64,000 bases of DNA from Isobaculum melis (GTDB lineage: Bacteria; Bacillota; Bacilli; Lactobacillales; Carnobacteriaceae): positions 62,001 to 126,000 of the forward strand of contig NZ_FOHA01000006.1 of the NCBI RefSeq assembly GCF_900111355.1, given 5' to 3'. This document shows, piece after piece, positions 26,830 through 35,419 of the stretch. Within the stretch, counting starts at the first letter, position 1. Every line of letters begins with the position of its first letter. The notes beneath the pieces were generated by a model. The model saw only the letters and a list, made by a program, of their open reading frames with translations. It made no database searches and had not been told where the DNA came from. A program made the translations under genes and the position numbers.

Positions 26830-27447
26830 ATGAATATCAATTTATTGCCACAAAAATTTGTGAAAAATAGAGCAACAGACCTGATCATCATGGGCACCAT
26901 TGTTGCCAGCCTTTTTTTTATCATCTTAATTGTTGTGATTCAGTTATTTTTTAGTATTCAGTTGAGCCAATTAAGTGGAAAGGTTCAGCAGGCTAAAGTA
27001 GAAAAGTTTACACTTCAAAATGAAGCAAGTTTATTAAAAGAATCACAATCATTGGATATTCAAAACTATCTAACAACCTTTAAAACAGATAAAAAATTAA
27101 TGAGTCCTGTGATGGGAAACTTTGAAAAGGTAGCAGGTGGCTTAAATCTAAAAATATTAAATTATCAAGTTTTCTTAATAGATCCGGAAGATCAATCTAA
27201 CCAAAATCAAAATTTCGTTGGTGCGACGGGTGAGCCATTGCTCCAACCCATTACCATTAGGCTACAAGGAGATTTATTTGATCATACAGCTAAATTTAAA
27301 ACAGAAATAGAAAAAATAGATTGGGTTTATGATGTTCAGCCAGTTCGTATGACCACTGAAAATGATAAAACAGAATCAGAATTTGTGATTCGGATTAAAA
27401 AAGAGCAAGTTACTGGGGCAGTAGAAAAGGAGGGGGCTGAATCATGA
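26830..27447 (+). CDS. pilN: Type IV pilus assembly protein PilN
   Basis: 205 residues. The N-terminal INLLPQKF is the conserved PilM-binding motif. One transmembrane helix (about 18-42), a short coiled coil, then a ferredoxin-like extracytoplasmic domain. It aligns PilM inside the cell with PilO outside. Overlaps pilO by 4 nt (ATGA), so the two are translationally coupled, as expected for a heterodimer. Confidence 0.88.
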   Translation: MNINLLPQKFVKNRATDLIIMGTIVASLFFIILIVVIQLFFSIQLSQLSGKVQQAKVEKFTLQNEASLLKESQSLDIQNYLTTFKTDKKLMSPVMGNFEKVAGGLNLKILNYQVFLIDPEDQSNQNQNFVGATGEPLLQPITIRLQGDLFDHTAKFKTEIEKIDWVYDVQPVRMTTENDKTESEFVIRIKKEQVTGAVEKEGAES

Positions 27448-28058
27448 ATCAGGTGTTATTCACAAAAAAGCACATCATAGTCTCCATAGGAATAGGCTGT
27501 CTGATTATCCTATTAGTTGTGGGAAGCTGGCTTTTACTCATTTCTCCTAAGAAAGCCCAAGTGGAAACAGCAAAAAAAGAATTAAATACATCCCAAAGTG
27601 AGATTGCCACAATTAATCAAGAATTATCAGGCCTAAGAGCAAATCCAACTTTATTTGAATCTGCTGTGGTAAAAGAAGCACCAATTATTTCAAATGGGAT
27701 TCGTTTAGAAAATTACTTTCAAGAATTAAAAGGAGTTAGTACAAGTCTCTCTGTTTCCATTCAAAATGTTGTATTTGAACATTTTTTGGTTTTTCCAGAA
27801 GAACAGAGTGCTGAAAAACAACTACGAAAAAGTGTCATTGGTTTTGATGTCATTGGAAATAGTGGCCGAGATTTAATTGCTTTTGTTGATGGCTTAGAGC
27901 AAGGCAATCGTTTTGTGAAGGTTCAAAATGTGACCTATCGTGCAAGTGAATCAATGGGAGATGAGAGTTATGCTTATTCAGCAACAGTGGTCATAGAAAT
28001 GTATTATCTCTCTAACTTTGAAACAGGAAAAGCAAATGAAGAGGTTAAAGGACAATAA
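27444..28058 (+). CDS. pilO: Type IV pilus assembly protein PilO
   Basis: 204 residues. A bitopic protein with a transmembrane helix at about 10-31, a coiled coil (about 38-65) and an extracytoplasmic domain. PilO sequence is poorly conserved; the call rests on topology, size, and coupling to pilN in the canonical pilMNO order. No PilP or PilQ gene follows, as expected where there is no outer membrane. Confidence 0.83.
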   Translation: MNQVLFTKKHIIVSIGIGCLIILLVVGSWLLLISPKKAQVETAKKELNTSQSEIATINQELSGLRANPTLFESAVVKEAPIISNGIRLENYFQELKGVSTSLSVSIQNVVFEHFLVFPEEQSAEKQLRKSVIGFDVIGNSGRDLIAFVDGLEQGNRFVKVQNVTYRASESMGDESYAYSATVVIEMYYLSNFETGKANEEVKGQ

Positions 28059-28085
28059 ATTTTTGATGAAAAGGAGGCAAAGACA

Positions 28086-30491
28086 TTGAAAAAGAAAGTA
28101 GCTATTACACTATTTGTATTGGCAGTCGTTGGTGTAAGCTTGTTGGTATTTAATCCATTCAAACAAGAACGAATAAAGGTTAAAGGAGCCGACTATGAGA
28201 CCGAAGTAGTTAAAAGGGGAGATTTTAGACTAACTGCTGAGAATAAATGGGATTTAGAAAATGAAAGAATCTATGTTTCTTTGGAGTGGGATGAAGTGGA
28301 TGAACTGCTCCATAGTGGGTATCAAGTGTATCAATCTGATGATTTAGGTTCAACTTGGAATATTCGTTCTATGAACTTTGATAAGGCAGTTAAAGTCTTA
28401 AATATTTATCCAGATGTAGGCGGTTCAAATACTTTAAAAAGATGGATGGACGATGCATCCATTGGTTTGGGTTTAGTTGATGTCACACCAATGTCCCTCT
28501 CAGCTTATAATGCTAATCCCCAAACTGCGCTCATGGATCAAGAGGGAAATTATAAGTATGATGTTTTAGTATTTGGATCATGGGATAATAATAATGGAAA
28601 AGATTTAAATGAAGCCGGTCGCATTGAAACCAAGAAATTTATGGATGTTGGTAGAGGGGTTCTTTTTGGTCATGATACAGTTTGGGCTGGAAATCCTAAC
28701 TTTAATAGCTTTAAAGACTATCTAGGCATTACGACTTTTTCATTAGGAAACCATAATAATCCTTGGGGAAAAGAACTACGAATGGGAAGCACACAAGTAA
28801 GAGTCGTCAATAATGGCTATTTAATGAAGTATCCCCATGAATTAGCAAATAGTGTCACTTTAAACATTCCTTATGCCCATTCAGCAGCACAGATGACTAG
28901 AGCTGTAGATAATACGAGATGGTTAGAGTTTCTTCCACCATTTGGGATAGCAGATCCAAATTATCGTAATGGAACGCTTATAAATGATGCAACTTATGGG
29001 ACCAATAATCACTACTTAATTACCAAAGAAAATATTGGATTGATTCAGACAGGGCACTCCAATGGAGCCTCTACTAAAGATGAAATGAGAATATTAGTCA
29101 ATACCATTTATAATTTAGCGCAAGTCTCTTTAGTTACTTATGGAAATGATCAAACAGTGATTGATGATGTTGCTCCTGAACCACCAAGCTTAGAATGGGG
29201 TGATGCTGCTGCTGGTCATAGTTATGAAGATTTCCCTATTTCTATCAAGGGCAAAGACAAAGGCAAGCCCTATCAATGGTATGTATTAGCTGAGACATAT
29301 GAGAGGACCTTAACATCTGATGTTGTGATGAATAATGTGAAGAGTAATATTGCCGGCTATTTTTATGTTGTAGATGATCAGCAAACGTCTAATTTAAAAC
29401 AAGTGGTAGAAGGTCAAAAAGATGAGTATGGACGCATTTCTAAAGAGAAATATGATTTTTATGTGGCACCAGAAAATAGCACGGCATTGGAATATGAAAC
29501 AAAGGCTGTGATTCCACATTTTAATGGCGCAACTGATGCGAACAAATTTGTCCATGTAGTTGCAGTGGATCGTGCGAATAATATCAGTGAAGTGAGTACA
29601 AAGCAAGTTAGAGAAATTATGATTGAGTTTCGTGTGACAGAAACTTACTCTGATGATTTTGGCAATAAACTAAAAGAAAACCAACAAGTAGCTGTAAAAC
29701 AAAATGGTGAATATATTGAAACCTTTCCTAGTATCACTGATTATCTAAAATATAGTTATCAAATTGATAATGGTGTAGTGGAGACAGCGAATGAAGATAC
29801 TATTGTGGAGATTATGAATATAACAAATAATCATACAGTCAATTATGTTTATACAAGACCAGTCAAGTTACATTTGAGACAAGTCATTCTTGAAAGAAAT
29901 GGTGCGATTGCGATTCCTGATAATGGTCATATTTCCGTGTGGAATACACAAGATCAAACAACAGATCAGATTGCGAGTAAAATGAAGTATGATATCAATT
30001 CAGGAACGGAAGATGTCTCCTTTTCTGATATTGAATTTAAGAAAACAATGGGCTATCATTTCTTACATTTAAAACCGAATGAACCAAGTCTTTATGAATA
30101 TGTAGGTTCAGTTGTCACAAATAGTGATACCCCTCATAATGTTGCCGATCGAACAGCAGAGCCTCCTGTTTTATCATTAGCGGAGGGAACTGAGTATTGG
30201 GCAACGATTTATCTGAAGCCAGTCATAGATATGGGGGTTTACCTAAATGTTGTGAATGATCAGCTAAATGTCTATTATTCCAATATTAATAAATTTACTG
30301 TTTTTATAGATGGAAAGAAGTATCGAGATTACTCAGTTGATTTTAAACCAACAGTAGAGTCAATTGCATTAGATATGCCGATTAGCGAAATTAGAAATAA
30401 AGTTTCTGTCAAGTTTCTGACGCCATATGGTGTTCATGTGACAGTCTATTGGAACAATACTTGGGATTTTGTGAATGATAGGGATCGATAA
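28086..30491 (+). CDS. Large exported protein at the end of the pilus operon (DUF5057-like, MucBP-like region)
   Basis: 801 residues from TTG 28086, with AAGGAGG 8 nt before it. The N-terminus is a signal peptide or anchor (about 3-23). Residues about 100-350 form a conserved-looking domain (KVLNIYPDVGGS, SIGLGLVDVTP, VLVFGSWDNNNG, GRGVLFGHDT, IGLIQTGHSNG) that resembles DUF5057 proteins and may have a glutamine-amidotransferase-like fold. Later regions look Ig-like, and about 520-600 is MucBP-like (RVTETYSDDFGNKL). There is no sortase motif and no prepilin motif. It may be a pilus-associated adhesin or an assembly factor on the outer membrane face. The family name is from memory and needs a profile search. 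Confidence 0.6.
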   Translation: MKKKVAITLFVLAVVGVSLLVFNPFKQERIKVKGADYETEVVKRGDFRLTAENKWDLENERIYVSLEWDEVDELLHSGYQVYQSDDLGSTWNIRSMNFDKAVKVLNIYPDVGGSNTLKRWMDDASIGLGLVDVTPMSLSAYNANPQTALMDQEGNYKYDVLVFGSWDNNNGKDLNEAGRIETKKFMDVGRGVLFGHDTVWAGNPNFNSFKDYLGITTFSLGNHNNPWGKELRMGSTQVRVVNNGYLMKYPHELANSVTLNIPYAHSAAQMTRAVDNTRWLEFLPPFGIADPNYRNGTLINDATYGTNNHYLITKENIGLIQTGHSNGASTKDEMRILVNTIYNLAQVSLVTYGNDQTVIDDVAPEPPSLEWGDAAAGHSYEDFPISIKGKDKGKPYQWYVLAETYERTLTSDVVMNNVKSNIAGYFYVVDDQQTSNLKQVVEGQKDEYGRISKEKYDFYVAPENSTALEYETKAVIPHFNGATDANKFVHVVAVDRANNISEVSTKQVREIMIEFRVTETYSDDFGNKLKENQQVAVKQNGEYIETFPSITDYLKYSYQIDNGVVETANEDTIVEIMNITNNHTVNYVYTRPVKLHLRQVILERNGAIAIPDNGHISVWNTQDQTTDQIASKMKYDINSGTEDVSFSDIEFKKTMGYHFLHLKPNEPSLYEYVGSVVTNSDTPHNVADRTAEPPVLSLAEGTEYWATIYLKPVIDMGVYLNVVNDQLNVYYSNINKFTVFIDGKKYRDYSVDFKPTVESIALDMPISEIRNKVSVKFLTPYGVHVTVYWNNTWDFVNDRDR

Positions 30492-30532
30492 TTCTTAAAA
30501 GTCAGAGCGGTTGTTTCCAATTAACGATAAAT

Positions 30533-30577
30533 AAAAGCCTTGAAAGTTAGACTAAAATCTAGCTTTCAAGGCTTTTT
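30533..30577. terminator. Bidirectional terminator ending the pilus operon
   Basis: 14-bp perfect stem AAAAGCCTTGAAAG (30533-30546) / CTTTCAAGGCTTTT (30563-30576) with T-run on the + side and A-run upstream, between convergent genes. It overlaps the last codons of the VOC gene. Confidence 0.9.
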
Positions 30578-30979
30578 ATGTCTGTCAATCAAATCTAGTA
30601 AGAATGGCTCTTCCATTACAGCAAAATAATGTCCTTCTGGATCAGCAAAGTTAAAAACTCTTCCTTGTGGCCTATGCACTACTTTGCCAACTGTTACACC
30701 CGCCTTTTGCAATTTTTGATAAAGTGCATCAAGCTCTTGGCTAGCCAATAAAATAGAAGGTGTCCCAAAATTTAATTCAGGCTTAAGCTTTTCAATGACA
30801 GCACGTTCAAATAAAACAAATTGTGTTTCACTATCTCTTGAGGGGGCAATCACAATTTGGATGATGCCTTGAGTATTTTCCTTATAAATCGTTACAAAAT
30901 CAAGTGACTCAATCCAAAAGTCAGCAACTTTCTGTGGGTCATTTACATAAAGCATCACTTGTGCAATTTTTTGAATCAT
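30566..30979 (-). CDS. VOC superfamily (glyoxalase/bleomycin-resistance-like) protein
   Basis: 138 residues. ATG 30979 is chosen because AGGAGG (30985-30990) is 5 nt away; an upstream ATG at 31042 has no such site. The paired beta-alpha-beta-beta-beta modules are typical: QVMLYVNDPQKVADFW at the start and RVFNFADPEGHYFAVME at the end. Metal ligands and substrate cannot be assigned with confidence. Cytosolic, single gene, convergent with the pilus operon. Confidence 0.88.
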   Translation of the reverse strand: MIQKIAQVMLYVNDPQKVADFWIESLDFVTIYKENTQGIIQIVIAPSRDSETQFVLFERAVIEKLKPELNFGTPSILLASQELDALYQKLQKAGVTVGKVVHRPQGRVFNFADPEGHYFAVMEEPFLLDLIDRHKKP

Positions 30980-31285
30980 GGCTATCCTCCTAGTAAAATT
31001 AATAATTGCGTTTATTATTGGCGTGAATGGCAGGAAAGTCATTTGAAAAGGTTTGCATTTAAAGTGGAAATGCCTAAAAAATCTGTTAAAAAAATCTCAT
31101 TTTACTAGGGCTATCCTTTGTCCTATTGTCCAATTTGTAGTATCGTATAGATGAGACTTGCAAATCCTTACAAGCCAATCTACTAAAATAGTTACTGGGG
31201 AAAAAACTATTTTTATGAAACGGAAGTGATGAATCAAACCAATTGAATGGTTAGTGACACATTAGTTTTCATAGGGGGAAAAGAA

Positions 31286-32788
31286 ATGGAGAATGTAAAA
31301 AAGAAAAAGTTTCAAATGCCTTCGTCATACACAGTTTTATTCTTAATTATTGGTATTATTGCAATTTTGACATGGATTATTCCAGCTGGACAGTATGATG
31401 TAAATGATGCAGGAGGAGTGATTGCTGGAACTTATCAGCATACAGCTGCATCACCACAAGGAATCTGGGATGTTTTGATGGCGCCAATTAATGGGATGTT
31501 AGGAACAGATAGTACAAGTGGTGCCATTGAAATCTCTTTGTTTATTCTTGTTATTGGTGGCTTCTTAGGAATTGTCACTTATACAGGAGCAATTGATGCA
31601 GGGATTGGCTCTGTTGTTAAAAAGAATAAGGGCAAGGAAAAAAGATTAATTCCGATTTTGATGATTTTATTCGCTTTAGGTGGTAGTACCTTTGGGATGG
31701 CTGAAGAAACAATGGCGTTTTATCCGTTACTGATTCCAGTAATGGTTGCAGTTGGCTTAGATACAGTAGTAGCTGTGGCGATTATTTTAGTCGGCTCACA
31801 AATCGGCTGTTTGGCTTCAACTGTTAACCCATTTGCGACAGGTGTTGCTTCTCAGGCTGTTGGGATTACACCAGGAGATGGGATTATCTGGAGAGTTGTT
31901 TTATTAGTGTTAGGGACAGGCCTAGGTATTTGGTATGTCTATCAATATGCTTCAAAAATTGAAAAAGATCCAAAACGATCATTGGTTTATGAAAATCGAC
32001 AAGCTGATTTAGCTGCATTTAAAATCACTGAAGAACCAGAAGCGATGGATAAACGGAAAAAGTCAGTGTTAATACTGTTTATGCTAACTTTTGTGATCAT
32101 GATTATTGGATTGATTCCATGGGATGCGATTAATGAAAATTGGACATTCTTTATTGATTTAAATAAATGGATTGCAAATATTCCATTTTTAGGCAACCTG
32201 ATTGGACAAAATGTTGCCCCATTAGGTACTTGGTATTTTAGAGAAATTACAACGCTGATGTTGTTAATGTCGATTGTTGTTGCCTTTGTTTATGGATTAG
32301 GAGAAGAAAAATTTGTTTCTACTTTTATTGCAGGCGCTAAAGACTTACTGAGTGTAGCTTTAATTGTAGCGATTGCAAGAGGAATTCAAGTGGTCATGAA
32401 TGATGGGAATATTACGGCAACTGTGCTTCATTTAGGAGAGCAAGGGTTAAGCGGCTTATCTTCGGCTGTATTTACCATTTTAACCTATATCTTCTATATT
32501 CCAATGTCCTTTTTAATCCCATCAACTTCAGGCTTAGCTGCTGCGACAATGGGGATTATTGGCCCAATGGGAGAGTTCGCTAATGTTCCAACACATTTAG
32601 TTGTGACAGCCTATCAAGCAGGCTCAGGTATCGTTAATTTAATCACACCGACATCTGGTGTTGTAATGGGTGCTTTAGCTATAGCACATATTGAATATGG
32701 CACCTGGGTAAAATTTATTTGGAAATTAATGCTGATGCTCTTCATTCTTACTTGTTTAGTTTTAGGTGTTGCATCAGTGATTGCTTAA
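31286..32788 (+). CDS. YfcC family membrane transporter (C4-dicarboxylate/arginine-type carrier)
   Basis: 500 residues. ATG 31286 follows AGGGGG (an ATG at 31247 lacks a site). About 12 membrane helices. ALGGSTFGMAEETMAFYP and GLAAATMGIIGPMGEF are signature stretches of the YfcC/DcuC-like family (PF03606), which includes putative amino-acid and peptide carriers. The M20 dipeptidase gene follows after 21 nt, so uptake of a dipeptide or amino acid linked to intracellular hydrolysis is likely; substrate not determined. Confidence 0.88.
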   Translation: MENVKKKKFQMPSSYTVLFLIIGIIAILTWIIPAGQYDVNDAGGVIAGTYQHTAASPQGIWDVLMAPINGMLGTDSTSGAIEISLFILVIGGFLGIVTYTGAIDAGIGSVVKKNKGKEKRLIPILMILFALGGSTFGMAEETMAFYPLLIPVMVAVGLDTVVAVAIILVGSQIGCLASTVNPFATGVASQAVGITPGDGIIWRVVLLVLGTGLGIWYVYQYASKIEKDPKRSLVYENRQADLAAFKITEEPEAMDKRKKSVLILFMLTFVIMIIGLIPWDAINENWTFFIDLNKWIANIPFLGNLIGQNVAPLGTWYFREITTLMLLMSIVVAFVYGLGEEKFVSTFIAGAKDLLSVALIVAIARGIQVVMNDGNITATVLHLGEQGLSGLSSAVFTILTYIFYIPMSFLIPSTSGLAAATMGIIGPMGEFANVPTHLVVTAYQAGSGIVNLITPTSGVVMGALAIAHIEYGTWVKFIWKLMLMLFILTCLVLGVASVIA

Positions 32789-32809
32789 AAATAGAAAAGG
32801 GGTTTTAAC

Positions 32810-34147
32810 ATGAAAAAATATGTAACAGAAAAACAACAAAATGAATGTATCGAAACCATTCAAACCTTAATCAGCTATCCTTCTTATTTAAGAGAAGAAA
32901 CAACTGATGGTACACCTTTTGGACAAGATATTGTTGATGTCTTAGACAAAATGTTAGCCATTTGTAAAGAGATGGGAATGAGTACTTTCCGTGATCCTGA
33001 AGGCTACTATGGGTATGCAGAATATGGTGAAGGAAAAGAAATGCTAGCAGTTTTATGCCATTTAGATGTGGTTCCACCAGGTAATCTTGAAAAATGGGAA
33101 ACCGAACCATTTAAAGGAGAAGTAAGAGATGGCTTCTTAGTAGGTCGAGGCTCACAAGATGATAAAGGACCAGCGATGGCGGCCTTATATGGTTTCAAAG
33201 CATTATTAGATAATGACGTTAATTTTAACAAACGTGTCCGCTTTATTTTTGGAACAGATGAAGAAAACCTTTGGAGATGTATGGATAAATATAATGAAAA
33301 AGAAGAAAAAGCAACAATGGGCTTTGCACCAGATGCTGAATTCCCATTAACTTATGCTGAAAAAGGTTTACTACAAGTGAAACTAAAAGGAGCAGGAGAT
33401 GCAACACTTGCACTAAATTGTGGGGGTGCCTTGAATGTTGTACCAGGAGAAGCAGCTTATGAAGGAATAGATCTTGAGGCAGTTATCAAGAACTTAAAAG
33501 CAGCAAATTTTGAGTATGAGGAAAAAAATAATGGTGTGACTGTACTTGGAAAAGCGATTCACTCTAAAGATGCCAATCAAGGAACCAATGCTTTAGCACG
33601 TTTAGCAATGGCACTTGCACCATTAACAGAGAATCAAGCCGTTCAATTTATTGCAAAAGAAGTCAAAGAAGATGCAAAAGCTATTGGCATTTTTGGTGAA
33701 TTATCTGATCAAATGTCAGGTGTCTTAACCTTTAATGTTGCTTCTTTAAAAGTGACTGCAGAGGAATCAGAAATTGGCATTGATATTCGTATTCCAGTTT
33801 CTGCAGATAAAGAGGAAGTAGTAGCAAAATTAACAGCGCTCGCCCAAGCATATGATTTAACTTATGAAGAATTTGATTATTTAGCATCACTCTATGTGCC
33901 GTTAGATAGTCCACTTGTTAAAACCCTGCTAGCTGTTTATCAAGAAAAAACAGGCGATATGAGTGAACCCATGTCATCTGGTGGGGCAACTTTTGCAAGA
34001 ACAATGGAAAATTGTGTTGCTTTTGGTGCGGTTATGCCAGATTCACCGATTACTTTCCATCAAGAAAATGAAAAAATGTCATTAAGAGATATTTTTGGTG
34101 CGATGGATATTTATGCTGAATCCATTTATCGTTTGTGTTGTGAATAA
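32810..34147 (+). CDS. M20 family dipeptidase (Sapep/PepV-like)
   Basis: 445 residues. Metal ligands are visible: H in VLCHLDVVPPG, D in GRGSQDDKGP and E-E in IFGTDEENLWRC, with a late H in ITFHQENE. The GSQDDKGP motif is typical of Sapep-type dipeptidases, which hydrolyse dipeptides, some with an N-terminal beta-Ala or Asp. Cytosolic. Cotranscribed with the YfcC transporter (gap 21 nt, RBS AAGGGG). Confidence 0.9.
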   Translation: MKKYVTEKQQNECIETIQTLISYPSYLREETTDGTPFGQDIVDVLDKMLAICKEMGMSTFRDPEGYYGYAEYGEGKEMLAVLCHLDVVPPGNLEKWETEPFKGEVRDGFLVGRGSQDDKGPAMAALYGFKALLDNDVNFNKRVRFIFGTDEENLWRCMDKYNEKEEKATMGFAPDAEFPLTYAEKGLLQVKLKGAGDATLALNCGGALNVVPGEAAYEGIDLEAVIKNLKAANFEYEEKNNGVTVLGKAIHSKDANQGTNALARLAMALAPLTENQAVQFIAKEVKEDAKAIGIFGELSDQMSGVLTFNVASLKVTAEESEIGIDIRIPVSADKEEVVAKLTALAQAYDLTYEEFDYLASLYVPLDSPLVKTLLAVYQEKTGDMSEPMSSGGATFARTMENCVAFGAVMPDSPITFHQENEKMSLRDIFGAMDIYAESIYRLCCE

Positions 34148-34159
34148 AATGATAGAACT

Positions 34160-34196
34160 AAAAAATATGATACTCAAATAGAGTGTCATATTTTTT
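34160..34196 (+). terminator. Terminator after the dipeptidase gene
   Basis: 16-bp stem AAAAAATATGATACTC (34160-34175) / GAGTGTCATATTTTTT (34181-34196) with one G-U pair, ending in T6. Confidence 0.88.
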
Positions 34197-34212
34197 CTTT
34201 TATCCATAAAAA

Positions 34213-34249
34213 ACGCCCAAATAAAATAATAAAACCTTATTTGGGTGTA
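34213..34249 (-). terminator. Terminator of the lipid kinase gene
   Basis: Read on the minus strand: ACACCCAAATAA / TTATTTGGGCGT followed by TTTTT, immediately after the lipid kinase stop. Confidence 0.88.
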
Positions 34250-34251
34250 TG

Positions 34252-35187
34252 TTATCTAAACCAAAATTGTCTTTTAACTGTTTGAAATTCAAAATCAAAA
34301 GACTTCATACCTAGCTCTTCACCATCAGCTTGCCCATCCTCTAAGGTTGGTGAATAGAGCTTGATAACCTTCCCTTGAAATAGGTGAACACGTTTAAATG
34401 CAGTGTGCTTCTTAAATGGCATCATCATAAATAACCATAAAAAATAAAGAAAATTAATTTTTGTGACAATAATTAAATCTAATAACCCATCATCTACTAC
34501 TGCATTTGGAATAATAGGGACACCACCACCAAAATAGGGATGGTTTGAAGTTGTTACAAGATAGGCATCTTCAAAGTGCTGTTGCTGTCCATCAATTTCA
34601 ATATCAATTGGAAAAGGTTTTTGCTTAAAAAAGACTGAAATCACAGAACTTAAATAAGACAAAGAACCTAATTTATACTTATTTAAGGCTTCTTTATTTG
34701 TTGAATGATTAGTCTTTTTCACAACTGCGGCATCAAAGCCAATGCCGATGTTATTCACAAAATAGCCTTCTTTTAATTGCTCTTTTTCTTTGTAATGAAC
34801 AATATCAAAAGTCTTCGCTTCCGTTGCATTTAAGATTTTCTCTAAAGCAACAAGTGGTTTTCTAGAAATACCAACACCTCTAGCAAAATCATTACCAGAT
34901 CCACAAGGGATATAAGCAATTGGGATGCTCGTCTGCTCATTTCCTAAACCATTCATCACCTCATGAAGGGTGCCATCGCCACCTAAAACTAAAATGATTC
35001 CCGTTTCCTTTTGTTCATTTTGAATGATTTCACTTGCTAAAATGGCACCATGTCCAATAAATTCAGTTTCATAAGCTGTATACAAAATATGTTGATCAAT
35101 CAAAACTTGCTCTACTTGCTGCCAAGCTTTTTTACTTGTACCGCTGCCGGCATGCTGATTGAAAATAATATGATAATGTGCATTGTT
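34252..35187 (-). CDS. Diacylglycerol/lipid kinase (YegS/DgkB-like)
   Basis: 311 residues. Start set at TTG 35187, which has AGGAGG 9 nt before it; the further ATG at 35220 has no site and would add a non-homologous end. The core motif GGDGTLHEVMNGL and IPCGSGNDFARG define the DAGK catalytic domain, with GVGIS after it. These enzymes phosphorylate diacylglycerol or related lipids with ATP, recycling the lipid released in lipoteichoic acid synthesis. LLDLIIVTK and DGQADGEEL are C-terminal family marks. Cytosolic face of the membrane. Confidence 0.9.
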   Translation of the reverse strand, partial: NNAHYHIIFNQHAGSGTSKKAWQQVEQVLIDQHILYTAYETEFIGHGAILASEIIQNEQKETGIILVLGGDGTLHEVMNGLGNEQTSIPIAYIPCGSGNDFARGVGISRKPLVALEKILNATEAKTFDIVHYKEKEQLKEGYFVNNIGIGFDAAVVKKTNHSTNKEALNKYKLGSLSYLSSVISVFFKQKPFPIDIEIDGQQQHFEDAYLVTTSNHPYFGGGVPIIPNAVVDDGLLDLIIVTKINFLYFLWLFMMMPFKKHTAFKRVHLFQGKVIKLYSPTLEDGQADGEELGMKSFDFEFQTVKRQFWFR

Positions 35188-35323
35188 CAAAAAATAACTC
35201 CTCCTAGAGTGGAACTGCATAAGTTGTCAAAGAGCCAATCAATTTAGCCCTTCTAAAAGTATACAATGTTTTTTACATAAATTCTAATGAAATAATGTAT
35301 AAAGCAATTAAATTAAAAAATGA

Positions 35324-35352
35324 TTGTAAAAAGATTAAAATTAAAGTAGAAT
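35324..35352 (+). promoter_or_regulatory. Promoter of the surface protease gene
   Basis: TTGTAA (35324-35329), 17-bp spacer, TAGAAT (35347-35352), 67 nt before the protease start. Confidence 0.7.
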
Positions 35353-35419
35353 GGTACAAATAGTTTTTCATGACCATCGTTTCAGCAGGAAAATTTTACA
35401 ACAAGAAAAGGAGAATGAG

